Positions 36,088 to 44,852 of a stretch of 64,000 bases of DNA are shown here, piece by piece. Numbering within the stretch: position 1 is the stretch's first letter; every line of letters starts with the position of its first letter. Position numbers and translations under genes: made by a program. The notes under the pieces are model-generated. The model ran no database searches. It had not been told where the DNA came from and saw only the letters and a program-made list of their open reading frames with translations. Source of the DNA: Marinobacter sp. 1-4A (GTDB lineage Bacteria; Pseudomonadota; Gammaproteobacteria; Pseudomonadales; Oleiphilaceae); assembly GCF_016597725.1 (NCBI RefSeq), contig NZ_VCGY01000002.1, positions 496,001 to 560,000 on the forward strand. Reading direction: 5' to 3'.

Positions 36088-39012
36088 TTGCTGGCGCTTG
36101 ATCATTTTTTTGTACTCAATCCCGCAACCGATAAGCTGGTGACGGGCCAATACGACACCGCCTTAGTTGCTTTATCACTGGTTATTGCTATCGGTGCATC
36201 GTATCTGGCGCTCACTCTTGCAGCGGCAGCGCGGCGAAGTACCACAGCTTCCCTGCAGCGCCTGCATTTAGTCAGCGGCTCGGCATCTCTAGGGTTTGGC
36301 ATCTGGTCGATGCACTTTATTGGCATGCTGGCCTTCGAAATGCCCGCTATGGTTCACTACCACCCCTGGATTACCGCAATTTCAGCGGCACCCAGCCTGC
36401 TTGCGTCTTGGGTAGCCCTAAGTTTGCTTGCCGGCCATAATCTAACCCGCTCACGCTTGCTTGGCGGCGGCGTGATTGTTGGGGCAGGCATCGGAACCAT
36501 GCATTATCTGGGCATGGCGGCGATGGAGATCGGGCCGGCTCTAAGATACGATCCTTTTCTGTTTGTGCTGTCTATTGTTGTTGCGGTTCTGCTGGGTACT
36601 TTGGCGTTGTGGATCAGTTTCGGCCTGCGACACAGAACCACCATGCGCGGATACAAACGTCGCCTTTTTGCCGGAATCGTGATGGGGTTGGCCATCGCCG
36701 GTATGCACTACACCGCCATGGAGGCGGCTCGTTTCATCGGTGAACCCGACCCGGATTTTCTTCCCGGCAGCAACCGCCACACCGCACTTGCCCTTACGAT
36801 TGCTTTCATCACCGTTAGCCTCAGTTTATTGGCCGCCAGTGTGAATGCCTTGGCCCGTTACTGGGCGCTATTGAGGCGAAGCCAAGAAACTGCGAGTGAG
36901 ATCCAAGCTATTTTGGATGCTGCTGTGGATGGCATAGTGAAGATTTCCGACCGCGGCATCGTTCTATCATTCAGCGAATCCGCCGAAAGGATTTTGGGTT
37001 ACAAGTCAGCAGAGGTTATCGGGAAAAATGTAAGCATGCTGATGCCCAATCCCCATCGGGATGCCCATGACAGTTATCTAAAAAACTACCTGCGTACCGG
37101 CGAGCGCAAGATCATTGGCTACAACCGCGAGGTGTGGGCCCTCCATAAGGATGGCCATCAGGTTCCGGTATTGCTTGCGATAGGCGAATCCAAACTGGGC
37201 GGCATAAGTACCTTTGTCGGCTTCTTAACGGACATTTCCGAACGCCACAAAATGGAAACCGAACTGCGGCAAGCCAAAGAAGAAGCGGAACAAGCAGCCG
37301 CGGCTAAAAGCGCCTTCTTGGCCAACATGAGCCATGAAATACGCACGCCCATGAATGCCATCATAGGTTTCACGGACTTGGTATTGGACACCCCTCTACA
37401 AGAGTCTCAGGCGCGGCATTTGTGCGTTGTGAAAACCTCTGCCAGATCACTTCTGGGCTTGCTGAACGACATTCTGGACTCGGCAAAGCTCGATGGCGGC
37501 CACATCGAGTTTGAAATCCGGGATTTCAATCTCAGACAACTTTGTGAACAAATCATAGCAACCCAATCACTCAGCGCTGGCCGCAAAGGCCTTTATCTGA
37601 ACTTAGATTATCAGGCCGGGGATTTTTTCAAAGGTGACCCCTTGCGCATTCAGCAGGTGATATTGAACCTGTTGAGCAACGCCGTAAAGTTCACGCAAAC
37701 CGGTGGTGTCAATCTAAGAGTTCACTACACAGAAGCAGAGAAATTGGTGGTCTTGGTGGAAGATACCGGCGTCGGCATCCCTGCGGACCGCCTTGATAAA
37801 ATCTTCGAACCCTTTACTCAGGCAGATTCCAGTATGACCCGCCGTTTCGGTGGCACCGGCCTTGGCACCACCATAGCCAGACAGCTGGCGGAGCAGATGG
37901 GCGGGCAAATTACCGTAACCAGCACGCCCGGCGAGGGATCTGTTTTCCGGGTAACGTTAGCGCTTGATATAGGTGCACCGGTAGACGACGAACTGCACTC
38001 CGAACAAGAAGTTGCTCTACCGCCGTTACGGATTCTGGTTGCCGATGATGTGTCGCAAAACATTGAACTACTGACCACAGTCTTGGTCCAGCGAAAACAT
38101 CAGGTGGTGACAGCCAGCAACGGCCAACAGGCGCTGGAACTCTATCGTGAAGATGCCTTCGACTTGGTTTTGATGGACGTGCAAATGCCCGAAATGAATG
38201 GCCACGAAGCCACGCGCGCCATTCGCCAATACGAAGCGGCTGAGCAAAGGGGCTATACTCCGGTGATTGCGCTCACCGCCAGCGTGTTGGAATCTGATCG
38301 TCGCGAGGCCCTGCAAGCTGGCATGGACGGTTTTGCCGCCAAGCCTATAGACATGGCACACCTGACCCACGAAATGGCAAGGGTGTTGGGCATTGATAGT
38401 GCTATTAATAGTGCTGTTGAGAATACTATTGATCGTGCCAAACCAGAGAAAAACACGGCCCAAGCCAGCTATGGGGTCATTGATCACAGTACCCTAAACC
38501 AGCTTTGGCCGAGCGTCGCTAAACACCGGAGCGCGGCCGCCCGATTTCTGAATGACCCGGACAGCGAACCCGCGACTCTAAAACAGCATACCCATGACCA
38601 AGCTGCTTCCGCACACAGGCTTCGGGGGCTTGCAGGCAATCTAGGCTTCAAACACCTCGCCAACGCACTGGCAGAGCTGGAGTCCCAATTAAAAACCGAA
38701 GCAGCAGCGCCTGACTCTTTATGGGACAGTATACAACGGCACTTTGATGCAGCCGTCGACTGGCTCCGACAACAGCCCGACCTGCCCGAGAATACCCCGG
38801 AAACCGTCGCTACGCCGCTGGATACGGGGCTGCTGAACCGCGTGATTGAGTGTTTGAGTCAAGGCGAGATGCCGGATAAAGACATAGAGAAGCTCAAGCC
38901 GGGGCTGCCTGTTGATTGCGTTAATGCAATGGATCTGATGCTGGAGGACTTCGAGCCAGAAAAGGCCGCAGACATACTGATCAACTTCCGTAAAACTCTG
39001 GAGCCTTGCTGA
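36088..39012 (+). CDS. MHYT-PAS hybrid histidine kinase with REC and Hpt
   Basis: A 974-residue membrane sensor. Seven-helix MHYT domain (about 20-260) with SMHFIGMLAFE, TMHYLGMAAME and GMHYTAMEAAR, a motif set proposed to bind copper and sense O2, CO or NO. Then a PAS domain (about 275-390; ILDAAVDGIVKISDRG), HisKA with His416 in ANMSHEIRTPMNAIIGF, HATPase (LNLLSNAVKFTQ, GGTGLGTTIARQL), an intact receiver with Asp697 in LVLMDVQMPEMNG, and a C-terminal Hpt with His843 in SAHRLRGLAGNLG. A full BvgS/ArcB-like four-step relay is thus in one chain. Start is TTG at 36088 with only a weak AGGT ribosome site. Its stop overlaps the ATG of the RpfG-type regulator by one base (TGATG). Confidence 0.92.
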   Translation: MLALDHFFVLNPATDKLVTGQYDTALVALSLVIAIGASYLALTLAAAARRSTTASLQRLHLVSGSASLGFGIWSMHFIGMLAFEMPAMVHYHPWITAISAAPSLLASWVALSLLAGHNLTRSRLLGGGVIVGAGIGTMHYLGMAAMEIGPALRYDPFLFVLSIVVAVLLGTLALWISFGLRHRTTMRGYKRRLFAGIVMGLAIAGMHYTAMEAARFIGEPDPDFLPGSNRHTALALTIAFITVSLSLLAASVNALARYWALLRRSQETASEIQAILDAAVDGIVKISDRGIVLSFSESAERILGYKSAEVIGKNVSMLMPNPHRDAHDSYLKNYLRTGERKIIGYNREVWALHKDGHQVPVLLAIGESKLGGISTFVGFLTDISERHKMETELRQAKEEAEQAAAAKSAFLANMSHEIRTPMNAIIGFTDLVLDTPLQESQARHLCVVKTSARSLLGLLNDILDSAKLDGGHIEFEIRDFNLRQLCEQIIATQSLSAGRKGLYLNLDYQAGDFFKGDPLRIQQVILNLLSNAVKFTQTGGVNLRVHYTEAEKLVVLVEDTGVGIPADRLDKIFEPFTQADSSMTRRFGGTGLGTTIARQLAEQMGGQITVTSTPGEGSVFRVTLALDIGAPVDDELHSEQEVALPPLRILVADDVSQNIELLTTVLVQRKHQVVTASNGQQALELYREDAFDLVLMDVQMPEMNGHEATRAIRQYEAAEQRGYTPVIALTASVLESDRREALQAGMDGFAAKPIDMAHLTHEMARVLGIDSAINSAVENTIDRAKPEKNTAQASYGVIDHSTLNQLWPSVAKHRSAAARFLNDPDSEPATLKQHTHDQAASAHRLRGLAGNLGFKHLANALAELESQLKTEAAAPDSLWDSIQRHFDAAVDWLRQQPDLPENTPETVATPLDTGLLNRVIECLSQGEMPDKDIEKLKPGLPVDCVNAMDLMLEDFEPEKAADILINFRKTLEPC

Positions 39013-40001
39013 TGCTGACTGATATGAAAACGCTTCTCTTGGTAGACGACGAACCAGCAAACCTTCAGGTGCTTCGAAATATCCTGTCTGACCAATATCG
39101 TTTGCTGTTCGCCAAAGACGGTGAGCGCGCACTTGAACTGGCAAGAAGTGAACAGCCGGACCTAATTTTACTCGACGTTATGATGCCGGGCATGACCGGT
39201 TACAGCGTCTGTGAAACACTCAAGGCAGAAAGCCGAACCCGCAATATGCCGGTTATCTTCGTGACGGCGCTGTCGGGTTCCGAGGACGAAACCCGAGGAT
39301 TTGCATTGGGTGCCGTGGATTACATTGCCAAACCCGTGAATGCTGCCATTGTTCGTGCCCGGGTAAAAACCCACCTATCGCTTGTGCGCATGGACGAGCT
39401 GGTAAAAACCCGGCTGTCCGTAGTGCAGCGTCTGGGCCGAGCCGCCGAATACAAAGATAACGAGACGGGGCTGCACGTTATCCGCATGAGCCACTTCTCC
39501 AAGCTGATCGCGCTGGCAGCAGGTTTTGGAGAAAACTGGGCAGATACCCTATTGAATGCTGCCCCCATGCATGATGTTGGCAAGATCGGCATCCCCGACG
39601 CTATTTTACAAAAACCCGGAAAACTGGACCCGGACGAATGGGCCGTGATGCAGACACATCCTGAAATTGGAGCCGAGATTATTGGAGATGACGGCTCCAA
39701 CCTACTCGACATGGCTCGGGAAGTAGCATTAAATCACCACGAAAAGTGGGATGGCAGCGGCTATCCGAAAGGCCTCAAAGGAACAGATATTCCCGTATCT
39801 GCCCGAATTGTCGCACTCGCAGACGTGTTCGATGCACTAACCAGTGAGCGTCCCTATAAAAGCGCATGGCCGATAGACAAAGCGACCGGGCTAATCCGAG
39901 AACAGACCGGAAAGCACTTTGACCCGGATTTGGTCGAGGCATTCTTCCAATGCCTACCGGCCATTCTGGAAGTTCGTGAACGCTGGCAGGATCAGTATTA
40001 A
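39012..40001 (+). CDS. RpfG-type response regulator with HD-GYP domain
   Basis: A 329-residue receiver plus cyclic-di-GMP phosphodiesterase. Receiver: LLVDDEPAN at 8-16, Asp55 in LILLDVMMPGM, Lys in YIAKPVN. HD-GYP: DNETGLHVIRMSH, MHDVGKIGIPDAI and HHEKWDGSGYPKGLKG, all metal and GYP residues intact. ATG 39012 overlaps the hybrid kinase stop, so the kinase, with its Hpt, is the obvious phosphodonor. The pair would connect a gas or redox-type MHYT signal to lower cyclic di-GMP. A TTG at 39006 in the same frame is an unlikely start. Confidence 0.94.
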   Translation: MLTDMKTLLLVDDEPANLQVLRNILSDQYRLLFAKDGERALELARSEQPDLILLDVMMPGMTGYSVCETLKAESRTRNMPVIFVTALSGSEDETRGFALGAVDYIAKPVNAAIVRARVKTHLSLVRMDELVKTRLSVVQRLGRAAEYKDNETGLHVIRMSHFSKLIALAAGFGENWADTLLNAAPMHDVGKIGIPDAILQKPGKLDPDEWAVMQTHPEIGAEIIGDDGSNLLDMAREVALNHHEKWDGSGYPKGLKGTDIPVSARIVALADVFDALTSERPYKSAWPIDKATGLIREQTGKHFDPDLVEAFFQCLPAILEVRERWQDQY

Positions 40002-40003
40002 AT

Positions 40004-41458
40004 ATGAAACACGATTGTCACTACCATCCAGGCGACCCGGCGAAATGGCACTGCGGCGAATGCCAAATGCATTACTGCACCCGCTGTATGCCCGACGCCG
40101 ACACACGGCAGCGACGCGGGCTTTGCCCTTCATGCAGCAAAGCCATGCGGTATTTGGGTGCAGCGACGGAAGTCGTACCTTTTTGGAACCGGATTGGATC
40201 TTTTTTTCGTTATCCGTTTCACACGGACCCACTGATTGTTATTGCTATCTGCACCTTGGTGCCGCTTTTGGCTCCTGCCAATCTGATTGGCATTGCGATT
40301 TGGTTGGTGCTGGCATTGGCACTGTTCAAGTACACCTATGCAGTCATCAATCACACAGCGGAAGGCCACTTAGCGCCGCCCTCTGTGTCCGTAGCCTTCA
40401 CCGGCAGCGGGTTTAATATTGTTATTCTCCAATTACTGGTGTTCATTGTAATGGGTGGCCTTATTGGCGCAGCCGCGATGGTGGGTGGCCCATTGTTAAT
40501 GCTGCTGGCACTGGCTTTCGTGGTGCTCGCACTGCCTGCCAGCATTATGGTGTTGGCCATGGAGCGCTCTGTGGGCGCTGCAGTCAACCCGATGAATTTA
40601 GCCGTGCTCATCTCCCGAATCGGCACCCCGTATTTCCTCTTGTACGGTTACCTTATTTTGCTGACTCTCGCCTCGGGTGTGGCTCAGGATTTTGCTTACA
40701 ACCACTTTCCGTTTTGGTTTTCACAGCCCCTATCCGGCTTTTTGAACAGTACCTTCACTCTGATTCTGTTCAATATGCTCGGTTACCTGCTATTCCAGTA
40801 TCAGGAAGAGTTAGGCTTCGCTTCGGATCTTCAAGATGAACCCTCTGGCGAGGATATGCACCAACGGGATCGTGGTGCACGCTTTGATGCGGATATTGAT
40901 ATGAACCTGAAGGACGGCAACTATGACCGGGTTCAGGGCATGTTGAAGGAAGCCTTAAAACGTAACCGCAACGACCCTGTGCGTATTGGTCAGCTGTACC
41001 AATTGTTGAAAGCCAGAAATGATACAACGGAGCTTTATCAATACCATCCGAGAATTCTGGGTTGGCTGGCAGACCGCAATGACGGCGACGGCATAACCTC
41101 GGTGTTGGGCATGCTGGAGCAGGCGGAGCCGGGCTTTAAACTGGATGACCCGGAGCTGGCCGTGCGCTGCGCCCGCTGTTTATATCAACGGGGCCAATAC
41201 AAGCCCGCCATACGGCTGCTGCAGGACTTCCATAAACGTTTCCCGGACAGCGATGAGTTAGCCCCGGCTTATCTCCTTGTTGCACAAAGTTTGGCTAACG
41301 GGCTGGACCAGTGGGAGAAGGCGACGGCATTTTTAACGTTTATTCAGAAGCGCTGTGAAAACCACCCGCTGCATGAGCAGGTTCCGGTGTTTTTGGCGCA
41401 GGCTGAGAAGCGGGAATTGCTTAAGGGGCCTCGGGCTAGCTTTCTGGTTCAGGAGTAA
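40004..41458 (+). CDS. Zinc-ribbon/B-box-like membrane protein with C-terminal TPR-like region
   Basis: A 484-residue protein of unknown function. The N terminus (residues 4-47) holds paired Cys/His motifs (CHYHPGDPAKWHCGECQMHYC, interrupted here, then TRCMP and GLCPSCS) that look like a B-box or zinc-ribbon metal site. About six to eight hydrophobic helices follow (about 66-270), then an acidic linker and a soluble C-terminal region (about 300-480) of TPR-like helix pairs (ELAVRCARCLYQRGQYKPAIRLL, GLDQWEKATAFL). The gene starts two bases after the RpfG-type gene and may be cotranscribed with it. It is convergent with a rhomboid protease that also carries a TPR-like tail. Confidence 0.75.
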   Translation: MKHDCHYHPGDPAKWHCGECQMHYCTRCMPDADTRQRRGLCPSCSKAMRYLGAATEVVPFWNRIGSFFRYPFHTDPLIVIAICTLVPLLAPANLIGIAIWLVLALALFKYTYAVINHTAEGHLAPPSVSVAFTGSGFNIVILQLLVFIVMGGLIGAAAMVGGPLLMLLALAFVVLALPASIMVLAMERSVGAAVNPMNLAVLISRIGTPYFLLYGYLILLTLASGVAQDFAYNHFPFWFSQPLSGFLNSTFTLILFNMLGYLLFQYQEELGFASDLQDEPSGEDMHQRDRGARFDADIDMNLKDGNYDRVQGMLKEALKRNRNDPVRIGQLYQLLKARNDTTELYQYHPRILGWLADRNDGDGITSVLGMLEQAEPGFKLDDPELAVRCARCLYQRGQYKPAIRLLQDFHKRFPDSDELAPAYLLVAQSLANGLDQWEKATAFLTFIQKRCENHPLHEQVPVFLAQAEKRELLKGPRASFLVQE

Positions 41459-41486
41459 GGCCTGTGAGGGTGGGGGCGACATCGAC

Positions 41487-42935
41487 TTAGCCTGCCTGAA
41501 GCAACTGCCGATAATGCCTCGCCTTGGGCGTCATTTGTAATTTTTCAAACTCTTCAGCCAATAGACGACAAGCCTCTGTTGTCAGCAGTGGATCATTTGC
41601 ACCACGCAGACGCTCAAAAGCCTTTTCTGCCGCTTTCATGTCGTGCTGCTTTAGGCTGGCGAACAACACTCTATTGTGGTCCTCCGCAGCAAGCGGATGG
41701 TGTTCCTCGCCTTTTCTCAGGTATTCCTGCCACACAGCAACCATCTGCTCTGGCTGTCTACGGCTCTGGGCATCGTTCATTAACTCACGGGTGCGGGACT
41801 GGTACTCGGGTAAATCCGGGCGTAGCTTGGCGAGATTATAAAGATGCTCCAGCACTATAGGCCTGTCGGAGTAGCTCTCACGCAATGCCTCAAACTGGCG
41901 CCGGGCCAGATCAAAATCCATGCGCCCTAGGCTCGCCATAGCTTGGGCATAGCCGGTGGTAAAGCGCTCATCCTGCTCACTGTCTTCCGGCTCGAAAAAC
42001 TCCTCCCGTACCTGCAACCAGCTTTTGCCCAGCAGCCACACCAGCCCGGCGCCCGCTAGCAAGCCGCCAGCGTGTGCCATGTAGGCAACGCCCGTGGCAC
42101 CCGCAAACCAGTAGTCGTAGATTTCTTTACCCAGCCACACGGGCAAGATGGCCAGTGCCGGGGCTCGGAAATAATTAAAGTACACGCCAAGGAAGTAGAA
42201 AAAGCGGATTTTCTGTAGGCCATAGATGGCTACATACATTCCCATCAGACCGGAAATTGAGCCGGAGGCACCCACCAAGGGAATAAAGCTTCCTAGCGAA
42301 AAGGCAGTGAAAACAACGCCAGACAAAGCACCACAAGCAAGATAAGCCAACAAGAACCGGCCCGGGCCAAGGGCTTTTTCTACCGTAAAACCGAGCAGGA
42401 ACAGGAAGAGCAAGTTGCCGATAATATGTCCCCAGCCACCATGCAGGAACTGGTAGGTAATCAGGGTGTATAGCGACAGTTTTGCGGGGATAAGCCCTAG
42501 CTGGTTGGCACTTAGGCGCTGGATGTAGGTTTCTTCAATGATGCTGCGCTGTTCCAGCCAGTGCGTACGTTCTGCAGGCGCCCAGATTATGTCGCGATTC
42601 TGCAGCAAATACTGGTAGAACTCGCGGTCCATAAGCAGGCTGGCCGAGAGCCAGAAGTCTTCGCCTTCTTCCCTTAACTGCTGAAACTCTCGCAACTCAA
42701 GCGCGCGTTCATCGTCACCCTCAAAGCGGATTTTTCGTTGCAGGTAATCCTCATAAGCTGGCTCTTCCAGTTGGGGCAACCCTGCATCCACATAAACATC
42801 TACAGCTTGTTCAAGTTTGCGGCTGTCTCCTCCTTGATAAAACAGGAATACCAGCAGGCACGCGAACATCAAACCAAGGGTCACCCAGGGGGGGCGTTTC
42901 CAGTTAATGGCGTTCTCAGCAGGAATAATCAACAT
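41487..42935 (-). CDS. Rhomboid intramembrane serine protease with TPR-like C terminus
   Basis: A 482-residue integral membrane protease. The rhomboid core (about 150-310) has the HGGWGHIIGNLLFLFLLG segment, nucleophile Ser224 in GASGSISGLMG and catalytic His288 in YMAHAGGLLAG. Between TM1 (about 15-34) and the core lies an unusually long loop of about 115 residues, probably periplasmic. After the last helix, a soluble region of about 170 residues shows helix pairs like TPR repeats (DFDLARRQFEALRESYSDRP, HDMKAAEKAFERLRG). Substrates unknown. Start ATG 42935. It is convergent with the zinc/TPR membrane gene (28 bases between stops). Confidence 0.88.
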   Translation of the reverse strand: MLIIPAENAINWKRPPWVTLGLMFACLLVFLFYQGGDSRKLEQAVDVYVDAGLPQLEEPAYEDYLQRKIRFEGDDERALELREFQQLREEGEDFWLSASLLMDREFYQYLLQNRDIIWAPAERTHWLEQRSIIEETYIQRLSANQLGLIPAKLSLYTLITYQFLHGGWGHIIGNLLFLFLLGFTVEKALGPGRFLLAYLACGALSGVVFTAFSLGSFIPLVGASGSISGLMGMYVAIYGLQKIRFFYFLGVYFNYFRAPALAILPVWLGKEIYDYWFAGATGVAYMAHAGGLLAGAGLVWLLGKSWLQVREEFFEPEDSEQDERFTTGYAQAMASLGRMDFDLARRQFEALRESYSDRPIVLEHLYNLAKLRPDLPEYQSRTRELMNDAQSRRQPEQMVAVWQEYLRKGEEHHPLAAEDHNRVLFASLKQHDMKAAEKAFERLRGANDPLLTTEACRLLAEEFEKLQMTPKARHYRQLLQAG

Positions 42936-43134
42936 GGGCGGTCACAATTCATCATAATCTGTCCCTGAAAAACTGTTTTCTATCATACCAGTGTCTTATT
43001 TTCGCGCTTAAATGATTTTCAGCGAAACGGTCTAGGGACACTAGACCATCCGCCAATTACCGTTATTTCCACTCTGGGTAATAGTGAGCGGGAATAACAA
43101 GAAAAACCAGAGACCTGAAACAAGGACACTGCAG

Positions 43135-43575
43135 ATGACTGTACTCGTATTGGACAACCCGGAGTTAATTGCTAAAGCAGCCGTGGCCTCAGGCTTTAAT
43201 ACAGCGGATCTTTTTAATGAAACCCAGCGCCCACACCGAATGAGGTTCCATTACGGCTTTAATAAGCACGCTTTGGAAAGCTCAGACACGGCGATCATGC
43301 GTCAGCATGCGGCCTACATGAAGCAGCATCCGTCTGTAAGCGTTCGCATTCATGGTCATTCTGATAATTTTGGCGCGGAAGACTATAACCGCTTTTTATC
43401 CCGGCAACGAACCAACGCTGTCGTCAGGTTTCTGGTTCAGGAAGGTGTGCCTGAATCGCGCATTCTCGTTGCCAGTTGGGGCTCAAGCCGCCCCTTCACA
43501 ACGCCGGATGACCGGGCCGCCAATCGTCGGGTAGAGATAGAGTATTTAACCAGTGATATGGCGAAAGCTCTCTAA
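43135..43575 (+). CDS. OmpA C-terminal-like domain protein without signal peptide
   Basis: A 146-residue protein from ATG 43135 (AAGGA eight bases upstream). The last 110 residues form an OmpA/MotB-like peptidoglycan-binding domain: FHYGFNKHAL, IHGHSDNFGAEDYNRFLSRQRT (key Asp and Arg kept), LVASWGSSRPF and ANRRVEIEYL. The N-terminal 35 residues (MTVLVLDNPELIAKAAVASGF) are not hydrophobic and show no Sec, Tat or lipoprotein signal; even the in-frame GTG at 43084 adds only a polar stretch. Either it acts in the cytoplasm or is exported another way. Not part of a recognisable operon. The separately named PdsO proteins of sortase systems are OmpA-like, but this gene is shorter and 1.3 kb from the sortase gene. 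Confidence 0.82.
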   Translation: MTVLVLDNPELIAKAAVASGFNTADLFNETQRPHRMRFHYGFNKHALESSDTAIMRQHAAYMKQHPSVSVRIHGHSDNFGAEDYNRFLSRQRTNAVVRFLVQEGVPESRILVASWGSSRPFTTPDDRAANRRVEIEYLTSDMAKAL

Positions 43576-43606
43576 ACGAACCAAGAACTAAACAAGCAAA
43601 GAGCCC

Positions 43607-43634
43607 GGGGCCAGAGTATATGGCCCCAGAGGCT
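43607..43634 (+). terminator. Possible terminator after the OmpA-domain gene
   Basis: GGGGCCA (43607-43613) and TGGCCCC (43621-43627) form a 7-bp GC stem with a seven-base loop. No clear T-run follows, so assignment is tentative. Confidence 0.4.
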
Positions 43635-43646
43635 TGACTCAGACAA

Positions 43647-44048
43647 TCAGCCGTTTACCTGCCAAATATTCCATAACAACAGAATGGCTGCTGCCAGAAT
43701 GGCAAGCCACGTCATTACAATGCCAATTGCCCGCGCTATGTGCTCCTCTCCATGGCCATTGATCATGCCCCAAGCATGCAGAAGGCGGCCAACTACCAGA
43801 GTCATGCCAGTCCAGTAAATAAGACCGCTTGCCACACCGTTCAACTCAGCGATCCCCAACATAACCAGCCCGATGGGAGCGTACTCCGCAAGATTACCGT
43901 GGGCACGAACGGCGGCTTGAAAATCGGGGTTATCAGTAACGCCCATGCCTTTTTTGTATTTCAGGCGAAACCTAACCACATGGCCGGAAAGCACCAACAT
44001 CAATATACCGAGTACAGCAGCAAACACTCCGGTAACAGGTACGATCAT
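43647..44048 (-). CDS. MAPEG-family membrane protein
   Basis: A 133-residue inner-membrane protein with four hydrophobic helices. NPDFQAAVRAHGNLAEYAPIG is the MAPEG signature (the R-A-H-x-N-x-x-E-Y core involved in glutathione binding), and WTGMTLVVGRLLHAWG matches helix 3. Bacterial members include YecN-like proteins with possible glutathione transferase or peroxidase activity; no substrate can be assigned. ATG 44048. Tail-to-tail with the OmpA-domain gene and followed by plsC-like on the same strand, which starts independently. Confidence 0.88.
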   Translation of the reverse strand: MIVPVTGVFAAVLGILMLVLSGHVVRFRLKYKKGMGVTDNPDFQAAVRAHGNLAEYAPIGLVMLGIAELNGVASGLIYWTGMTLVVGRLLHAWGMINGHGEEHIARAIGIVMTWLAILAAAILLLWNIWQVNG

Positions 44049-44106
44049 ATTCAGTTCTTCCTAAATTGGTTGAAAAGAGCCCGCACACCGCAACCCGATA
44101 ATAGTG

Positions 44107-44805
44107 TTAGAGGCTGGCAATAACCTCCGCCATTTCTTTGTGGCAACGTGCGACAAGAGCAGGAACGTCTTCAGTGGTAAGGCCTACGGTTTCTATCGGG
44201 GGCAGAATTCGCATAGTAACCGGCTCACGCCGGGCCAGCCACCCCGTTGTTTTATTCCGGTACTCGGCTGCGCATACCATAACAATGGGCGCCCCGGCGG
44301 TCACTGCAGCGTAGAAGGCACCTTTTTTGAATTTCTGTAGGCCACGGCCCTTGCTCCGTGTGCCCTCCACAAAAACCCACAGGCTTTTATTCTCGCGGGT
44401 GATCGCCTCGCTGGTGGCTTGCATAACGGCAACGGCTTTGCGAGAGCGGGCACGGTTCAATATTACATTGCCCCCCAGCCAGAATGCCCAGCCAAAAAAC
44501 GGAACCCATACCAGTGAGGACTTGCCCACAGTTACGGTGCGAGGCGCCACCAGATCCCCCACCACAAAAAGATCATCGTTGTATTGGTGATTACAAATTG
44601 CCACCACAGGACGATCCTGAGGCATGTTTTCCACACCCTCCACCGGCCGCCTCATACCAAGTATTGCGCGACCGGTGCGCGCCAATGCAATGGCCAGTAG
44701 CCGGTTATTATCCGGATTGAACGGCCTGACAATAAAGAATGGCAGGGCGAGTATGCAAAGCACAGGTACACTCAACCAAGCCAAAACACTTCTGATAAAG
44801 CCCAT
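44107..44805 (-). CDS. 1-acyl-sn-glycerol-3-phosphate acyltransferase-like (PlsC family)
   Basis: Predicted acyl transfer to lysophosphatidic acid at the inner membrane. The 232-residue protein has a hydrophobic N-terminal anchor (about 8-26), the catalytic HX4D motif in NHQYNDD (His73, Asp78), motif III FVEGTRSKGRG (about 141-151) and motif IV GAPIVMV. The length matches PlsC (about 245). Several PlsC paralogues are usual in marine gammaproteobacteria, so this may not be the housekeeping enzyme. It lies 47 bases downstream of the sortase gene on the same strand; whether it is part of that transcript is unknown. Confidence 0.88.
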   Translation of the reverse strand: MGFIRSVLAWLSVPVLCILALPFFIVRPFNPDNNRLLAIALARTGRAILGMRRPVEGVENMPQDRPVVAICNHQYNDDLFVVGDLVAPRTVTVGKSSLVWVPFFGWAFWLGGNVILNRARSRKAVAVMQATSEAITRENKSLWVFVEGTRSKGRGLQKFKKGAFYAAVTAGAPIVMVCAAEYRNKTTGWLARREPVTMRILPPIETVGLTTEDVPALVARCHKEMAEVIASL

Positions 44806-44852
44806 ACGACAAACTCTGCATCAGGATTTTGGCGCACAAGTGTACGCCAAGT

